A stretch of DNA of 51,974 nt from Candidatus Uhrbacteria bacterium (GTDB taxonomy: Bacteria > Patescibacteriota > Patescibacteriia > UBA9934 > GWF2-40-263), in the NCBI GenBank assembly GCA_026395055.1, contig JAPLZK010000004.1, positions 157,458 through 209,431 on the forward strand, in the 5' to 3' direction. The translations under genes and the position numbers were made by a program. The notes beneath the pieces were generated by a model that was not told the DNA's origin, made no database searches, and saw nothing but the letters and a program-made list of their open reading frames with translations. Positions 32,705 to 40,957 of this stretch are shown one piece after another (positions within the stretch are counted from its first letter, which is position 1; every line of letters begins with the position of its first letter).

Positions 32705-32736
32705 AAACAACGGACCTCAGAGTCCGTTGTTTTTAT
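32705..32736. terminator. Bidirectional intrinsic terminator
   Basis: AAAACAACGGAC and GTCCGTTGTTTT form a 12-bp stem around a 6-base loop with A and T tails. It sits between the minus-strand small gene and rseP. Which transcript it ends is unclear; no plus-strand gene precedes it. Confidence 0.75.
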
Positions 32737-32765
32737 TTGCCTAGACCCCCAAAAACCGATATCAT
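32737..32765 (+). promoter_or_regulatory. Promoter of rseP giving a near-leaderless mRNA
   Basis: TTGCCT (32737-32742), 17 bases, TATCAT (32760-32765). The expected start point is 32771-32773, only 2-4 bases before the rseP ATG, so no ribosome-binding site would be present. Confidence 0.55.
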
Positions 32766-32774
32766 TTCCACACT

Positions 32775-33866
32775 ATGATTTTAACTGTTTTGCTGTTTAT
32801 TTTGATCCTTTCGGTTCTTGTTTTTGTGCATGAATTGGGGCATTTTTTAGTCGCTCGCGCGTGCGGAATGGAAGTAGAAGAGTTTGGATTTGGGTTTCCT
32901 CCGCGTGCGGCCGGATTTTATTTTAAACGTGGCGGAAAAACCATGTATTCCATTAACTGGATTCCGATTGGTGGGTTTGTGCGTATTAAAGGAGAGAACG
33001 GAAATAATAAAAATGATCACGACAGTTTTTCTTCGAAAAAACCATGGCAAAGATTCTTGGTGTTGATTGCGGGAGTTGTCATGAATTTTTTTCTTGCGGC
33101 CGTCTTGTTTTCCATTGGATTTACCATTGGTCTTCCAACCATGATTGATCGTGCGTTGCCGGCACAGGCACACGTGACAGAGAGTCATCTCATGATCATG
33201 GAAATTGTAGCGGATTCTCCTGCGGCGCGCGCGGGGATTGTGAGCGGAGACGCCATCACCTCCCTTGATGGAAATAAAATTGATGATGCAGAACAAGCGC
33301 GTACGTATCTTGTAGAGCACGGAACAACGGGAGTAGATGTTGCGCTTGAGACGGCAGACAAATCCACAAAAACCGTTCGTGTTGTTTCAGAGCCATTGAA
33401 AGGAACTGCAACGGTTGGAATTGGAGTTGCGTTTGTGCGCACAGGACTCGTGTCTTACCCATTTTATCTCGCCATCCCACACGGAGTGATTGCGACGGTT
33501 CAAATGACGGGTGATATTCTGCAATCGTTCTCCGGATTGATCGTTGGTGTGTTCAGTGGAAAGAATGTGGGCGCTTCGCTTTCAGGTCCTGTTGGTATTG
33601 CGGTCATGACCGGACAAGTTGCGGCTATGGGAATTGTGTATCTGTTGCAATTCGCCGCAATCCTCTCTATCAACCTTGGTGTGATTAACGTTCTTCCGTT
33701 TCCAGCACTTGATGGTGGTCGCATTTTTTTCTTGATTATTGAGAAACTTCGTGGCAAAGCGGTGAATGAACGATTTGAAACGGCTGTAAACAATTTAGGA
33801 TTCCTGATGCTGATGGCACTCGTGATGTTTGTAACCGTAAAGGATGTAATGCACTTGTTTAAATAA
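32775..33866 (+). CDS. rseP: Site-2 intramembrane metalloprotease RseP (M50B)
   Basis: 363 residues. First membrane helix carries the zinc motif HELGH (H19, E20, H23). A PDZ domain follows in the middle (ADSPAARAGIVSGDAITSLDG). The second active-site motif NVLPFPALDGG lies in a late membrane helix with the third ligand Asp. The protein cleaves membrane-bound regulators or leftover signal peptides. It is preceded by a promoter at leaderless distance and followed by pheS one base after the stop, so it heads the rseP-pheS-ORF6N-pheT unit. Confidence 0.94.
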   Translation: MILTVLLFILILSVLVFVHELGHFLVARACGMEVEEFGFGFPPRAAGFYFKRGGKTMYSINWIPIGGFVRIKGENGNNKNDHDSFSSKKPWQRFLVLIAGVVMNFFLAAVLFSIGFTIGLPTMIDRALPAQAHVTESHLMIMEIVADSPAARAGIVSGDAITSLDGNKIDDAEQARTYLVEHGTTGVDVALETADKSTKTVRVVSEPLKGTATVGIGVAFVRTGLVSYPFYLAIPHGVIATVQMTGDILQSFSGLIVGVFSGKNVGASLSGPVGIAVMTGQVAAMGIVYLLQFAAILSINLGVINVLPFPALDGGRIFFLIIEKLRGKAVNERFETAVNNLGFLMLMALVMFVTVKDVMHLFK

Positions 33867-33867
33867 T

Positions 33868-34914
33868 ATGAAATCTAAAATCGAACAATTGAAGAACGAT
33901 GCGCTCGCCCTTCTTGAAAAGGTATCCGATCGCGAGAATCTTGAAGCGTTAAAGACGGATGTTCTTGGTCGAAAAGGAAAACTCAATGAACTCATGAAAG
34001 AAATGATGAGTCTTGCTGATGACGAACGAAAAGTGATTGGACAGTTCGCAAACGAACTGAAAGGATCTATCGAGAGTGCATTCGGCGACAAAGAACGTTT
34101 CATGTTCGAGCAAGAAGAGTTGCGTCGCGCAGAAGATGAGTGGATTGACGTGACCGCGCCAGGAAATTTTCCGGACGCAGGGCATTTGCATCCTGTCACG
34201 CAAACCATGGTTGAAATTGAAGAGACATTTAAGAAAATTGGGTTTACGGCAGCACGCATCCCAGAGATTGATTGGGATTATTATGTGTTTGAATCGTTGA
34301 ACATGCCAGGAGACCACCCAGCGCGCGACGACTGGGAAACATTTTTCGTGGATGGTCCCGAAGGTCCAAAAGGAAAGTTGGTTCTCACACCACACACATC
34401 AAACTCTCAGGTGCGCGTCATGGAAAACCAGAAGCCGCCTATTCGCATGATCAACATCAACCGAACGTATCGTCGACAATCGGACACGCGTCATCTGTCC
34501 ATGTTTCATCAATTTGAAGGACTCGTTGTTGATCGTGGAATCACCATTACACATTTGAAAGGCGTGCTCGATTATTTTGCAAAAACCTATTTTGGTCCGA
34601 ACCGCACAACGCGTTTACGCCCACACCATTTTCGTTTTACCGAACCAAGTTTTGAAATTGATATCAGCTGTGGGGTGTGTAACGCAGATCCATCCGTGAA
34701 TTGCCGCTTGTGTAAAGAAGGATGGATGGAACTTGGCGGAGCCGGAATGGTTCATCCAAATGTGTTGAAGTCCGGAGGATTAAATCCAGAAGAATTCTCT
34801 GGATTTGCCTTTGGATGGGGAGTAGAGCGAACCATGATGATGAAAGAAGGAATGAACATTGATGACATCCGCATGCTTTATAAAAACGATTTGCGTTTTG
34901 TGAAGCAGTTCTAG
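33868..34914 (+). CDS. pheS: Phenylalanyl-tRNA synthetase alpha subunit
   Basis: 348 residues, normal length. N-terminal coiled-coil tRNA-binding arm (about 1-90), then the class II catalytic core with HPVTQTMVEIEE, the motif 2 region INRTYRRQSDTRHLSMFHQFEG and motif 3 as GFAFGWGVERTMM. A Cys set (CGVC...CRLC) before GWMELGGAGMVHPNV is normal in many bacterial PheS. It begins one base after rseP. The partner gene pheT is not adjacent: an ORF6N gene of 510 bases lies between the two, which is unusual for this tightly linked pair. Confidence 0.96.
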   Translation: MKSKIEQLKNDALALLEKVSDRENLEALKTDVLGRKGKLNELMKEMMSLADDERKVIGQFANELKGSIESAFGDKERFMFEQEELRRAEDEWIDVTAPGNFPDAGHLHPVTQTMVEIEETFKKIGFTAARIPEIDWDYYVFESLNMPGDHPARDDWETFFVDGPEGPKGKLVLTPHTSNSQVRVMENQKPPIRMININRTYRRQSDTRHLSMFHQFEGLVVDRGITITHLKGVLDYFAKTYFGPNRTTRLRPHHFRFTEPSFEIDISCGVCNADPSVNCRLCKEGWMELGGAGMVHPNVLKSGGLNPEEFSGFAFGWGVERTMMMKEGMNIDDIRMLYKNDLRFVKQF

Positions 34915-34920
34915 TCGAAT

Positions 34921-35430
34921 ATGGAGACGTCATTGATTCCAAATGAACGAGTTGAGCAAAAGATTTTGCTGATTCGCGGTCAACGGGTGATGCTTGATCG
35001 AGATTTAGCATTGCTTTATGGAGTAAGTACAAAGGTATTAAACCAGTCGGTCAAACGAAACATTCTGCGTTTTCCTTTGGATTTCATGTTTAAATTGAGT
35101 AACGAGGAGGTTCAAATCTTGAAGTCACAATTTGTGACTTCAAGTTCAGAATGGGGAGGAAGACGAAAATTACCCACGGTTTTCACAGAACTGGGCGTGG
35201 CAATGCTTTCAAGTGTCCTAAAAAGTGAGCGAGCAATCATGGTAAATATTCAAATTATGCGAACATTTACGAAATTGCGACAAATGATTGAAGAAAACGA
35301 CACTCTTCGTCGGCGGCTTGAGGTTATGGAAAAGCAATATGATGATCAGTTTAAGATCGTTTTTGATACGTTAAAAAGGTTGTTAGATGAAAAAGACAGT
35401 CCAGCAGAGCAGATTGGTTTTCGGGATTGA
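34921..35430 (+). CDS. ORF6N-domain DNA-binding protein
   Basis: 169 residues. The ORF6N signature is clear: VEQKILLIRGQRVMLDRDLA near the start, LYGVSTKVLNQSVKRNILRFP, then FTELGVAMLSSVLKSERAI, followed by a C-terminal coiled coil (MIEENDTLRRRLEVMEKQYD). ORF6N domains occur mainly in phage and mobile-element regulators. Codons 66-75 (ILKSQFVTSS) are written in a near-perfect DNA palindrome (35118-35144), and two similar palindromes follow the gene. It lies 6 bases after pheS and 97 before pheT, interrupting the pair. It may regulate itself by binding that site; that is inference. Confidence 0.9.
   Translation: METSLIPNERVEQKILLIRGQRVMLDRDLALLYGVSTKVLNQSVKRNILRFPLDFMFKLSNEEVQILKSQFVTSSSEWGGRRKLPTVFTELGVAMLSSVLKSERAIMVNIQIMRTFTKLRQMIEENDTLRRRLEVMEKQYDDQFKIVFDTLKRLLDEKDSPAEQIGFRD
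35118..35144. repeat. 27-base palindrome inside the ORF6N gene (copy 1)
   Basis: CTTGAAGTCACAA, one centre T, and its exact complement TTGTGACTTCAAG. It lies within the coding region and encodes LKSQFVTSS. Confidence 0.9.
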
Positions 35431-35432
35431 GA

Positions 35433-35459
35433 TTTGAGGTCACAAATTGTGACTTCAAG
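35433..35459. repeat. 27-base palindrome after the ORF6N gene (copy 2)
   Basis: TTTGAGGTCACAA-A-TTGTGACTTCAAG, starting 3 bases after the ORF6N stop. The right half is identical to copy 1; the left half differs at two bases. Confidence 0.85.
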
Positions 35460-35486
35460 TTTTAAGTAAATATGGCACTATTCAAA

Positions 35487-35513
35487 CTTGAGATCACAAT
35501 TTGTGACCTCAAA
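35487..35513. repeat. 27-base palindrome before pheT (copy 3)
   Basis: CTTGAGATCACAA-T-TTGTGACCTCAAA, 15 bases before the pheT ATG. The centre-to-centre distance to copy 2 is 54 bases, about five helical turns. Confidence 0.85.
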
Positions 35514-35527
35514 CGATCGAATCAACT

Positions 35528-37918
35528 ATGAACATCCTCATCTCTTATAACTGGCTCAAAGAATACCTCGACACAGATCTCACCCCAGAGGAATTCGCCC
35601 AGAAGACAACCAACTCCGGTAACTCGGTGGAGCGTATGCATGATTACTCGAAGAGTCTCGAGCATGTTGTGGTTGGTGAAATTAAAGTCGTGAAGCCACA
35701 TCCGAATGCAGACAAACTTCGTGTAACCGAGGTTGATATCGGCGGAACCGTTGTCGAGATTGTCTGTGGTGGTTCGAACTTGATCGAAGGTCACAAAGTT
35801 GTGGTCGCACTTCCGGGTGCTCGTGTACGTTGGCATGGCGAAGGAGATCTCGTCGAGATTACCGAGTCGACGCTTCGTGGAGTAAAAAGTTTTGGGATGA
35901 TCTGTGGAGTAGACGAAGTTGGATTTGAAACCATTCCACATGCGGAAAAAGAAATTTGGGATCTGACAGAACTGACGGATGCGCCAGCAGGAACTCCACT
36001 TGCTAAAGCGCTCGATCTCGACGATGTTGTGATGGATATTGAAGTCACATCGAATCGTCCAGATTGTATGAGTGTAATTGGCCAAGCGCGCGAAGGGGCT
36101 GCGGCAATCGGTGGGGGAATGAAAGAGTTGAAGAAGCTCAAGGATTGGAAAGGAGCTTTGAAGGCACCTCAAGTTCGTGTTGAAGAACCAGCACTTTGTC
36201 CAAAGTATTCAGCCGTGCGTCTCGAGGGAATTACCGTTGGACCATCACCATGGTGGATTCAAAAGAAATTGATTCTCGCGGGATTGAAACCAATCAACAA
36301 CGTTGTCGACATCACAAATTATGTTTTGCATGAATACGGACATCCGCTTCATGTGTTTGACGCAGACAAACTTGAAGGCGGAGAAATTATTGTGCGCCGT
36401 GCAAAAGATGGTGAAACACTGAAGGCACTCGATGGCAAAGAATATAAACTTACGCAAGACATGCTTATTATTGCCGACGCATTGAAACCTGTCGCAATTG
36501 CGGGAGTCATGGGGGGAGAAGAAACGGGTGTAACCGCAACCACAACAAATATTCTCATTGAGTCCGCAACATTTGACCCTGTGTCTGTGCGAAAAACAGC
36601 ACGTGCATTGAATTTGTATTCGGATTCACAACTTCTTTTTGAGAAGGGTCTCTCAACACAAAGTACAGACGGCGCCATTGCGCGCGCCATTGAACTTGTG
36701 TCTGAAATCGCGTTTCCAAAATCTGTCTCATCTATTCAAGTTGTCGAGGCGAATGTGTACGAACCACGTGTATTTCCATTTGACCCTGCTCAAGCAAATG
36801 CCCTCATGGGAATTGAAATCCAAGAGGAGGACATGATTGAAACGCTTGCGCGTTTAGGGTTTGAAGCAAAGAAACAAAAAGACATCTACGAAATAACCGT
36901 TCCATCTTGGCGTGATCATGATATTGAAGCATCTGTCGATTTTGTAGAAGAGATTGCGCGTGTTTACGGATATGATCGTTTTCCTTCTGAATTACCAGAG
37001 GGCGCGCCACCACTTGTGGAATCAGATCGTGCGCTTGTGTGGCAGGCGCGCGCGAAAGAAATTTTGAAAGGTGCGGGGGTTACGGAAACATATAGCTACA
37101 GTTTTGTCTCCGAGAAGCAGCTTGCGAATTATGGATTCAAACCAGAAGACGCCATTCATCTGAAAAACCCACTCAGTGTTGATCAGGCATTCATGCGCCC
37201 ATCCCTTGTTCCAACGATGCTCACAAGCATTGTGGAGAATCAGGCAATGTTTTCAGAGGCGGATCTGTTTGAGATTGCACCGGTGTATCTTCCTCGAAAC
37301 AACGAACTTCCAGAACAACCACTTCGACTTGTCATTGCGACGTATGGAAAAGACGCGGAAACATTATTCTTGCGCGCAAAGGGAATCATGACACGTCTCT
37401 TCGATGAGACAGGTGTGTCGCGCATCGAACTTGATCGTATTGTGGATTCATCACGCTTCCATGCGGGGCGTTCAGCTCGCATTCTTCTTGAGAACAAGCC
37501 TGTCGGCACAATCGGACAGGTGAGTCGTTCTGTTGAGTTTGCGTTTGGACTAGATGTCACAGCCGTTCTTGTTGAGTTGGATTTTGAAATGCTCCTCGAG
37601 CAGTTCTCTGCAACAAAAACATTTGTTCCACTTCCGCAATTTCCATCTGTGAAACGTGATCTCGCATTCGTTCTTGCAGATCGAACAGAATATGCAACCA
37701 TCGAGCGCGCAATTGAAAAAATTGATTCATCGATTGTTTCCGTTGAGTTGTTCGATACATATCGTGGAAAAGGAATTGACCCAGGAAAAAAATCGCTTGG
37801 AGTTCGCGTGGAATTCCGTGCGGCAGATAGAACACTCGAATCTGTTGAAGTGGATGTGTGGATGAATACGCTCCGCAAGATGCTTGAAACAGAATTTGGT
37901 GCTACAATGAGAATGTAA
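35528..37918 (+). CDS. pheT: Phenylalanyl-tRNA synthetase beta subunit
   Basis: 796 residues, full length. Domain order is as expected: start MNILISYNWLKEYL, the EMAP/OB tRNA-binding insert (VVVGEIKVVKPHPNADKLRV), the B3/B4 editing domain (KPINNVVDITNYVLHEYGHP and HVFDADKL), B5, the inactive class II core (EEIARVYGYDRFP ... RPSLVPTMLTS), and the C-terminal anticodon-binding domain (FPSVKRDLAFVLADRTEY). The palindromes just upstream could influence its expression if the ORF6N protein binds them. A small membrane protein gene follows after 16 bases. Confidence 0.96.
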   Translation: MNILISYNWLKEYLDTDLTPEEFAQKTTNSGNSVERMHDYSKSLEHVVVGEIKVVKPHPNADKLRVTEVDIGGTVVEIVCGGSNLIEGHKVVVALPGARVRWHGEGDLVEITESTLRGVKSFGMICGVDEVGFETIPHAEKEIWDLTELTDAPAGTPLAKALDLDDVVMDIEVTSNRPDCMSVIGQAREGAAAIGGGMKELKKLKDWKGALKAPQVRVEEPALCPKYSAVRLEGITVGPSPWWIQKKLILAGLKPINNVVDITNYVLHEYGHPLHVFDADKLEGGEIIVRRAKDGETLKALDGKEYKLTQDMLIIADALKPVAIAGVMGGEETGVTATTTNILIESATFDPVSVRKTARALNLYSDSQLLFEKGLSTQSTDGAIARAIELVSEIAFPKSVSSIQVVEANVYEPRVFPFDPAQANALMGIEIQEEDMIETLARLGFEAKKQKDIYEITVPSWRDHDIEASVDFVEEIARVYGYDRFPSELPEGAPPLVESDRALVWQARAKEILKGAGVTETYSYSFVSEKQLANYGFKPEDAIHLKNPLSVDQAFMRPSLVPTMLTSIVENQAMFSEADLFEIAPVYLPRNNELPEQPLRLVIATYGKDAETLFLRAKGIMTRLFDETGVSRIELDRIVDSSRFHAGRSARILLENKPVGTIGQVSRSVEFAFGLDVTAVLVELDFEMLLEQFSATKTFVPLPQFPSVKRDLAFVLADRTEYATIERAIEKIDSSIVSVELFDTYRGKGIDPGKKSLGVRVEFRAADRTLESVEVDVWMNTLRKMLETEFGATMRM

Positions 37919-37934
37919 AATAACATTGGAGGAT

Positions 37935-38276
37935 ATGTTCTCACTTACACCGCTCGACATTCTTTATATTGTTCTCTCATTTTGCGTCCTGTGGTTTACC
38001 GCAGCTGTGTTCTGGTTTTTGTGGCAGCTTGCTACCATCTTGAAGAATGTGAATGATACGGTGTCAGATGCACGCGACAAAATGCACAAAATGGAACAAG
38101 CGCTTTCCGGAATCCGTGAAAAGTTTGATCGTGCATCTAGTCTTGTTGGTCTTGGTGCAAACACAGCCGCAAAGGCGGTTGAATATGTGATGGAGAAAAA
38201 GAAAAAGATGGAACGCGAACTAGAAGAAGATGTTGAAATGCCTTCACGTAAGCCGGCGTTTAAAAAGAAAAAATAA
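37935..38276 (+). CDS. Small membrane protein with coiled coil (DUF948-like)
   Basis: 113 residues from ATG 37935 (an in-frame TTG at 37926 is possible; GGAGG at 37928-37932 is too close to the ATG to be ideal). One N-terminal membrane helix (about 7-30: ILYIVLSFCVLWFTAAVFWF) is followed by an amphipathic helix (NVNDTVSDARDKMHKMEQAL) and a very basic Lys-rich tail. The layout recalls DUF948 proteins, which accompany envelope stress genes, but the match is by layout rather than signature. Confidence 0.65.
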   Translation: MFSLTPLDILYIVLSFCVLWFTAAVFWFLWQLATILKNVNDTVSDARDKMHKMEQALSGIREKFDRASSLVGLGANTAAKAVEYVMEKKKKMERELEEDVEMPSRKPAFKKKK

Positions 38277-38302
38277 ATCACGTCGCTCGCGAGCGACGTG
38301 AT
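38277..38302. repeat. Perfect 26-base palindrome at the convergent gene ends
   Basis: ATCACGTCGCTCG followed by its exact complement, one base after the stop codon. On the plus strand an A-run follows; on the minus strand a T-rich run does. With the next hairpin it forms a paired terminator. Confidence 0.8.
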
Positions 38303-38336
38303 AAAAAAGACCCCATCGCGTAAGCGGTGGGGTTTT
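38303..38336. terminator. Bidirectional intrinsic terminator between convergent genes
   Basis: CCCCATCGC-GTAA-GCGGTGGGG, followed by TTTT on the plus strand and by TCTTTTTT on the minus strand. It ends both the small membrane gene and the HAD-PurB gene. Confidence 0.85.
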
Positions 38337-40485
38337 AGATTTTGGCAAGAAAACGGAACGGAACCCGTTGCCATTGCGCACGTGTACGGCGGTAAATGCC
38401 GAGTCCGTCTTTTGCAAGACGCGCAGCAAGTCCTGTGTACTGTCCGGGCTGGATCAGATCTAGAAGCCGATCTTGTTTGTCTGTCGGGAGTTCAAGAGCG
38501 AGGATGAAGGTTCGAATTTCCCCCAGGCTTGGATGCATTCCACGAGACAATGTTTTCAATTGGTCATAGGCATCCGCTTTTCCCGCGTGACGCAAAACCG
38601 TTTGAATCGCTTCGGTCACTACTTCTGGATGAGACTCGAGTTCCTTCATGGCAAATGCCGTGTCGGGTCGAATGAGATCAAGAGCGATGTGCAAATGTTC
38701 GATCGCGACCAAGGTGTAACCCACAGCTTCGCCATAAGAACGTTCGAAGTCGTGATCCGAGAGATCGCGCTGCAAACGCGAGACATCGAGTTCGTTTGCG
38801 AACACATTGATGAGCGCGTTTGCTTTTTTGCAATTGCTTTCCGCGACTTCCGCAAACCAGGGGTTCACTTTGTGCGGCATGGTCGAAGAGCCCACATGGC
38901 TTTCGACTTTTGAGAAGTACATCGTGCCAAATGCCGCATAAAGCGACAGGTCTGTCGCAAGGTCGCGAAGCACATTGTTGATTTCTTGAATCGCTTGAAG
39001 CGCACGAATCATGTCTGTATGCGGTCCGCGCTGATCTGTGAAGAGTTCAACGTTAAAGCCAAGACGATCCACGATGTTGTGCGAATAGTGCATCCATTCG
39101 AGATTCGGACACGCGGCCGTGAAGGCGTTGTAATTTCCAACAGCTCCATTCACTTTTCCTGTCAGGCAGATTCCTTTCAAGCGCTCGAGTCCTCGCATGA
39201 GACGCATGAGGTAGTTGATGAAGATTTTGCCGAACGTGGTTGGGCTTGCGGGCTGGACATGCGTTCGACTCATCACGGGATCTGCGAGATGAGTTTCCGT
39301 GAGAGCTGCGAGTCGATCCGTAATGACGTACACATCTGGGGCGAATATGTCATTCACCGCGTCCGCGAGCATCAATTTGTACGCCAAGTTGTTGACGTCT
39401 TCTGAAGTGAGGAAGATGTGAATGTACGGGATGATGTCTGCAAGCGATGTGGGGGCGAATTTTTCGCGCATCCAGAGTTCACAGGATTTCACGTCATGTT
39501 CCGTGGGACCAATGTCATGACGACCAAGGTGGTCGTACTCCATGATATGAAATGCGTCTTCTTCCGAAAACGCATCTCGGAGTGTTTCGAGCATGAGCCA
39601 CTCTTCCTGCGTGAGTTTACGCGGGAGAACTTGTCCTGGAAACGTATCGTCAAGACAGAGCAAGTGCTCGACTTCGACGGCAATCCGGTATCGATGCAGC
39701 GCGAACTCCGAAAAGTATGGCGTAAGTTTTTCGCCCGTGCGTGCATGACGACCATCGATCGCGGACACGCGCGTGAGCGACTCGCGATACGTACGCCGAA
39801 GTGCACGTTGCTTGAGTGTGTCTTCCAATTCACCGAGGTGCGAAAGCATGCACGATTCGTCGAGACCGTTCCCGACAAAATCTGCGCGCGTTGCGCCACC
39901 CTGCAACACAGCCATGAAATCGATGTCGTGTGCGCGTGCGGCCCACATGTCATCCATGTGATCGCCTACGAGCAAGATTTGTTCGCGGTGGATTTTGTGT
40001 TCGGTCAGAAGATGATCGAGCGCACGATCAAGCGAACTTGGATGAGGTTTTCGTTTATGTTCATCTGTCGGTTGATAGATGAACGCGAACTGAACCGGAT
40101 CGAATCCGACCTGTGTCAATCGTTCTTTCAACAGCTTTTCGCGATTGGTTACAAGACCGACCACGAGTCCAGCATTGAGGAGCATTTGAATGGTCTCGCA
40201 TGCGTGTGGTGTTGCGCGATACGGCTTCGTTCCCGCAATTTCACGATATCGCCGAAGGACGAGTTCCCATTGCTCCGGAAAGAGCGTTTGAAAAATCATT
40301 TCAAACGGCAAGTTGCCGCGAAACACCTGACGAAAGACATCGTCGAATGGTGCAGTGATGCGTGTTCCATCCGAGGCAAGTGCCTCGAGGGTTTGCAGGA
40401 TGGTTTCCTGACAGTATGTGTCTGATGCAAGCAACGTATTGTCCACATCAAAAATGACCGCACGAATTCGGTTGAGAAGACTCAT
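38335..40485 (-). CDS. purB: HAD-family phosphatase fused to adenylosuccinate lyase
   Basis: 716 residues in one uninterrupted frame. Residues about 1-225 form a HAD hydrolase: AVIFDVDNTLL with D13 and D15, motif II VGLVTNREK, motif III/IV region HKRKPHPSSLDRA and GDHMDDMWAA, closest to phosphoglycolate phosphatase types. From about 236 a complete PurB follows, beginning ESLTRVSAIDGRHARTGEKL as PurB proteins usually begin. Catalytic SRTHVQPASPTT has H409, and the signature GSSTMPHKVNP spans 532-542. PurB makes AMP and the AICAR step of purine synthesis. ATG 40485 has a good AAAGGAGTTC 6 bases upstream. This fusion is not one I know. Confidence 0.9.
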   Translation of the reverse strand: MSLLNRIRAVIFDVDNTLLASDTYCQETILQTLEALASDGTRITAPFDDVFRQVFRGNLPFEMIFQTLFPEQWELVLRRYREIAGTKPYRATPHACETIQMLLNAGLVVGLVTNREKLLKERLTQVGFDPVQFAFIYQPTDEHKRKPHPSSLDRALDHLLTEHKIHREQILLVGDHMDDMWAARAHDIDFMAVLQGGATRADFVGNGLDESCMLSHLGELEDTLKQRALRRTYRESLTRVSAIDGRHARTGEKLTPYFSEFALHRYRIAVEVEHLLCLDDTFPGQVLPRKLTQEEWLMLETLRDAFSEEDAFHIMEYDHLGRHDIGPTEHDVKSCELWMREKFAPTSLADIIPYIHIFLTSEDVNNLAYKLMLADAVNDIFAPDVYVITDRLAALTETHLADPVMSRTHVQPASPTTFGKIFINYLMRLMRGLERLKGICLTGKVNGAVGNYNAFTAACPNLEWMHYSHNIVDRLGFNVELFTDQRGPHTDMIRALQAIQEINNVLRDLATDLSLYAAFGTMYFSKVESHVGSSTMPHKVNPWFAEVAESNCKKANALINVFANELDVSRLQRDLSDHDFERSYGEAVGYTLVAIEHLHIALDLIRPDTAFAMKELESHPEVVTEAIQTVLRHAGKADAYDQLKTLSRGMHPSLGEIRTFILALELPTDKQDRLLDLIQPGQYTGLAARLAKDGLGIYRRTRAQWQRVPFRFLAKI

Positions 40486-40531
40486 GGAAAGAACTCCTTT
40501 GTTGTGGTCGAAAAACAAAATCGACGTCGGG

Positions 40532-40560
40532 AACGTAGCATGAAAAAGGAAGGGTGTCTA
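40532..40560 (-). promoter_or_regulatory. Promoter of the HAD-purB gene
   Basis: Minus strand TAGACA (40555-40560), 17 bases, TACGTT (40532-40537). Start near 40525, giving a leader of about 40 bases with a ribosome-binding site. Confidence 0.55.
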
Positions 40561-40582
40561 GCGGAGGACTTGTCGAGAAAAG

Positions 40583-40607
40583 AAAAAAAAGCGCTGTTGG
40601 CGCTTTT
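40583..40607 (-). terminator. Intrinsic terminator after the lipoprotein at 40616
   Basis: Minus strand AAAAGCGCC-AACA-GCGCTTTTTTTT: stem AAGCGC/GCGCTT and a long T-run. The same 22-base sequence recurs at 41691-41711 after another lipoprotein gene. Confidence 0.8.
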
Positions 40608-40615
40608 AAGATGAT

Positions 40616-40933
40616 CTAGTCGAATGCAACGAGTGTGTTTCCTGGATTCCAGTAAAGCCTGTGGTCGCGTTCAACGATTGAAATGACCATGTCTTCTTTG
40701 AGAGCTTGGCACGTTTCATATGCCGGACTATTCCTTTTGACCGTCAAGATGAACGTCGTTTTTTGTCGTCCTTCAACAGACACACGACAAGGAACGTCGT
40801 AATATGAATTGGTCGCGTTTGTGACGATCCCCGTCAGTCGCGCATCAGACGCCTGTGTCTTCAGGGTCGTATCTTTCGCGGCACATCCAAAGCACAAAAG
40901 GCACACGAGGCATAGCAAGATTCGCGTCGTCAT
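40616..40933 (-). CDS. Small lipoprotein A
   Basis: 105 residues. Lipoprotein signal MTTRILLCLVCLLCFGCAAK with lipobox CFGC at C17, then a mature part of about 88 residues with beta pattern (TGIVTNATNSYYDVPCRVSV, TTFILTVKR, VISIVERDHRLYW), suggesting a small beta-sandwich or OB-like domain. Function unknown. The ribosome-binding site AAGGAG precedes the ATG. Its signal-peptide DNA is identical over 52 bases to that of the next lipoprotein gene, while the mature part is different. Own terminator. Confidence 0.75.
   Translation of the reverse strand: MTTRILLCLVCLLCFGCAAKDTTLKTQASDARLTGIVTNATNSYYDVPCRVSVEGRQKTTFILTVKRNSPAYETCQALKEDMVISIVERDHRLYWNPGNTLVAFD
40873..40924. repeat. 52-base exact repeat, copy 1 (signal peptide of lipoprotein A)
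   Basis: Starts CTTTCGCGGCACATCC on the plus strand and is identical base for base to 41212-41263. It spans almost the whole signal peptide and lipobox codons. Confidence 0.9.
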
Positions 40934-40957
40934 GGTTCGCTCCTTGTTGGTTGGTTG

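Noticed and set aside
39418-40425. A 335-residue plus-strand open frame
   Set aside because: It is the antisense shadow of the HAD-PurB gene, which has complete motifs on the minus strand.
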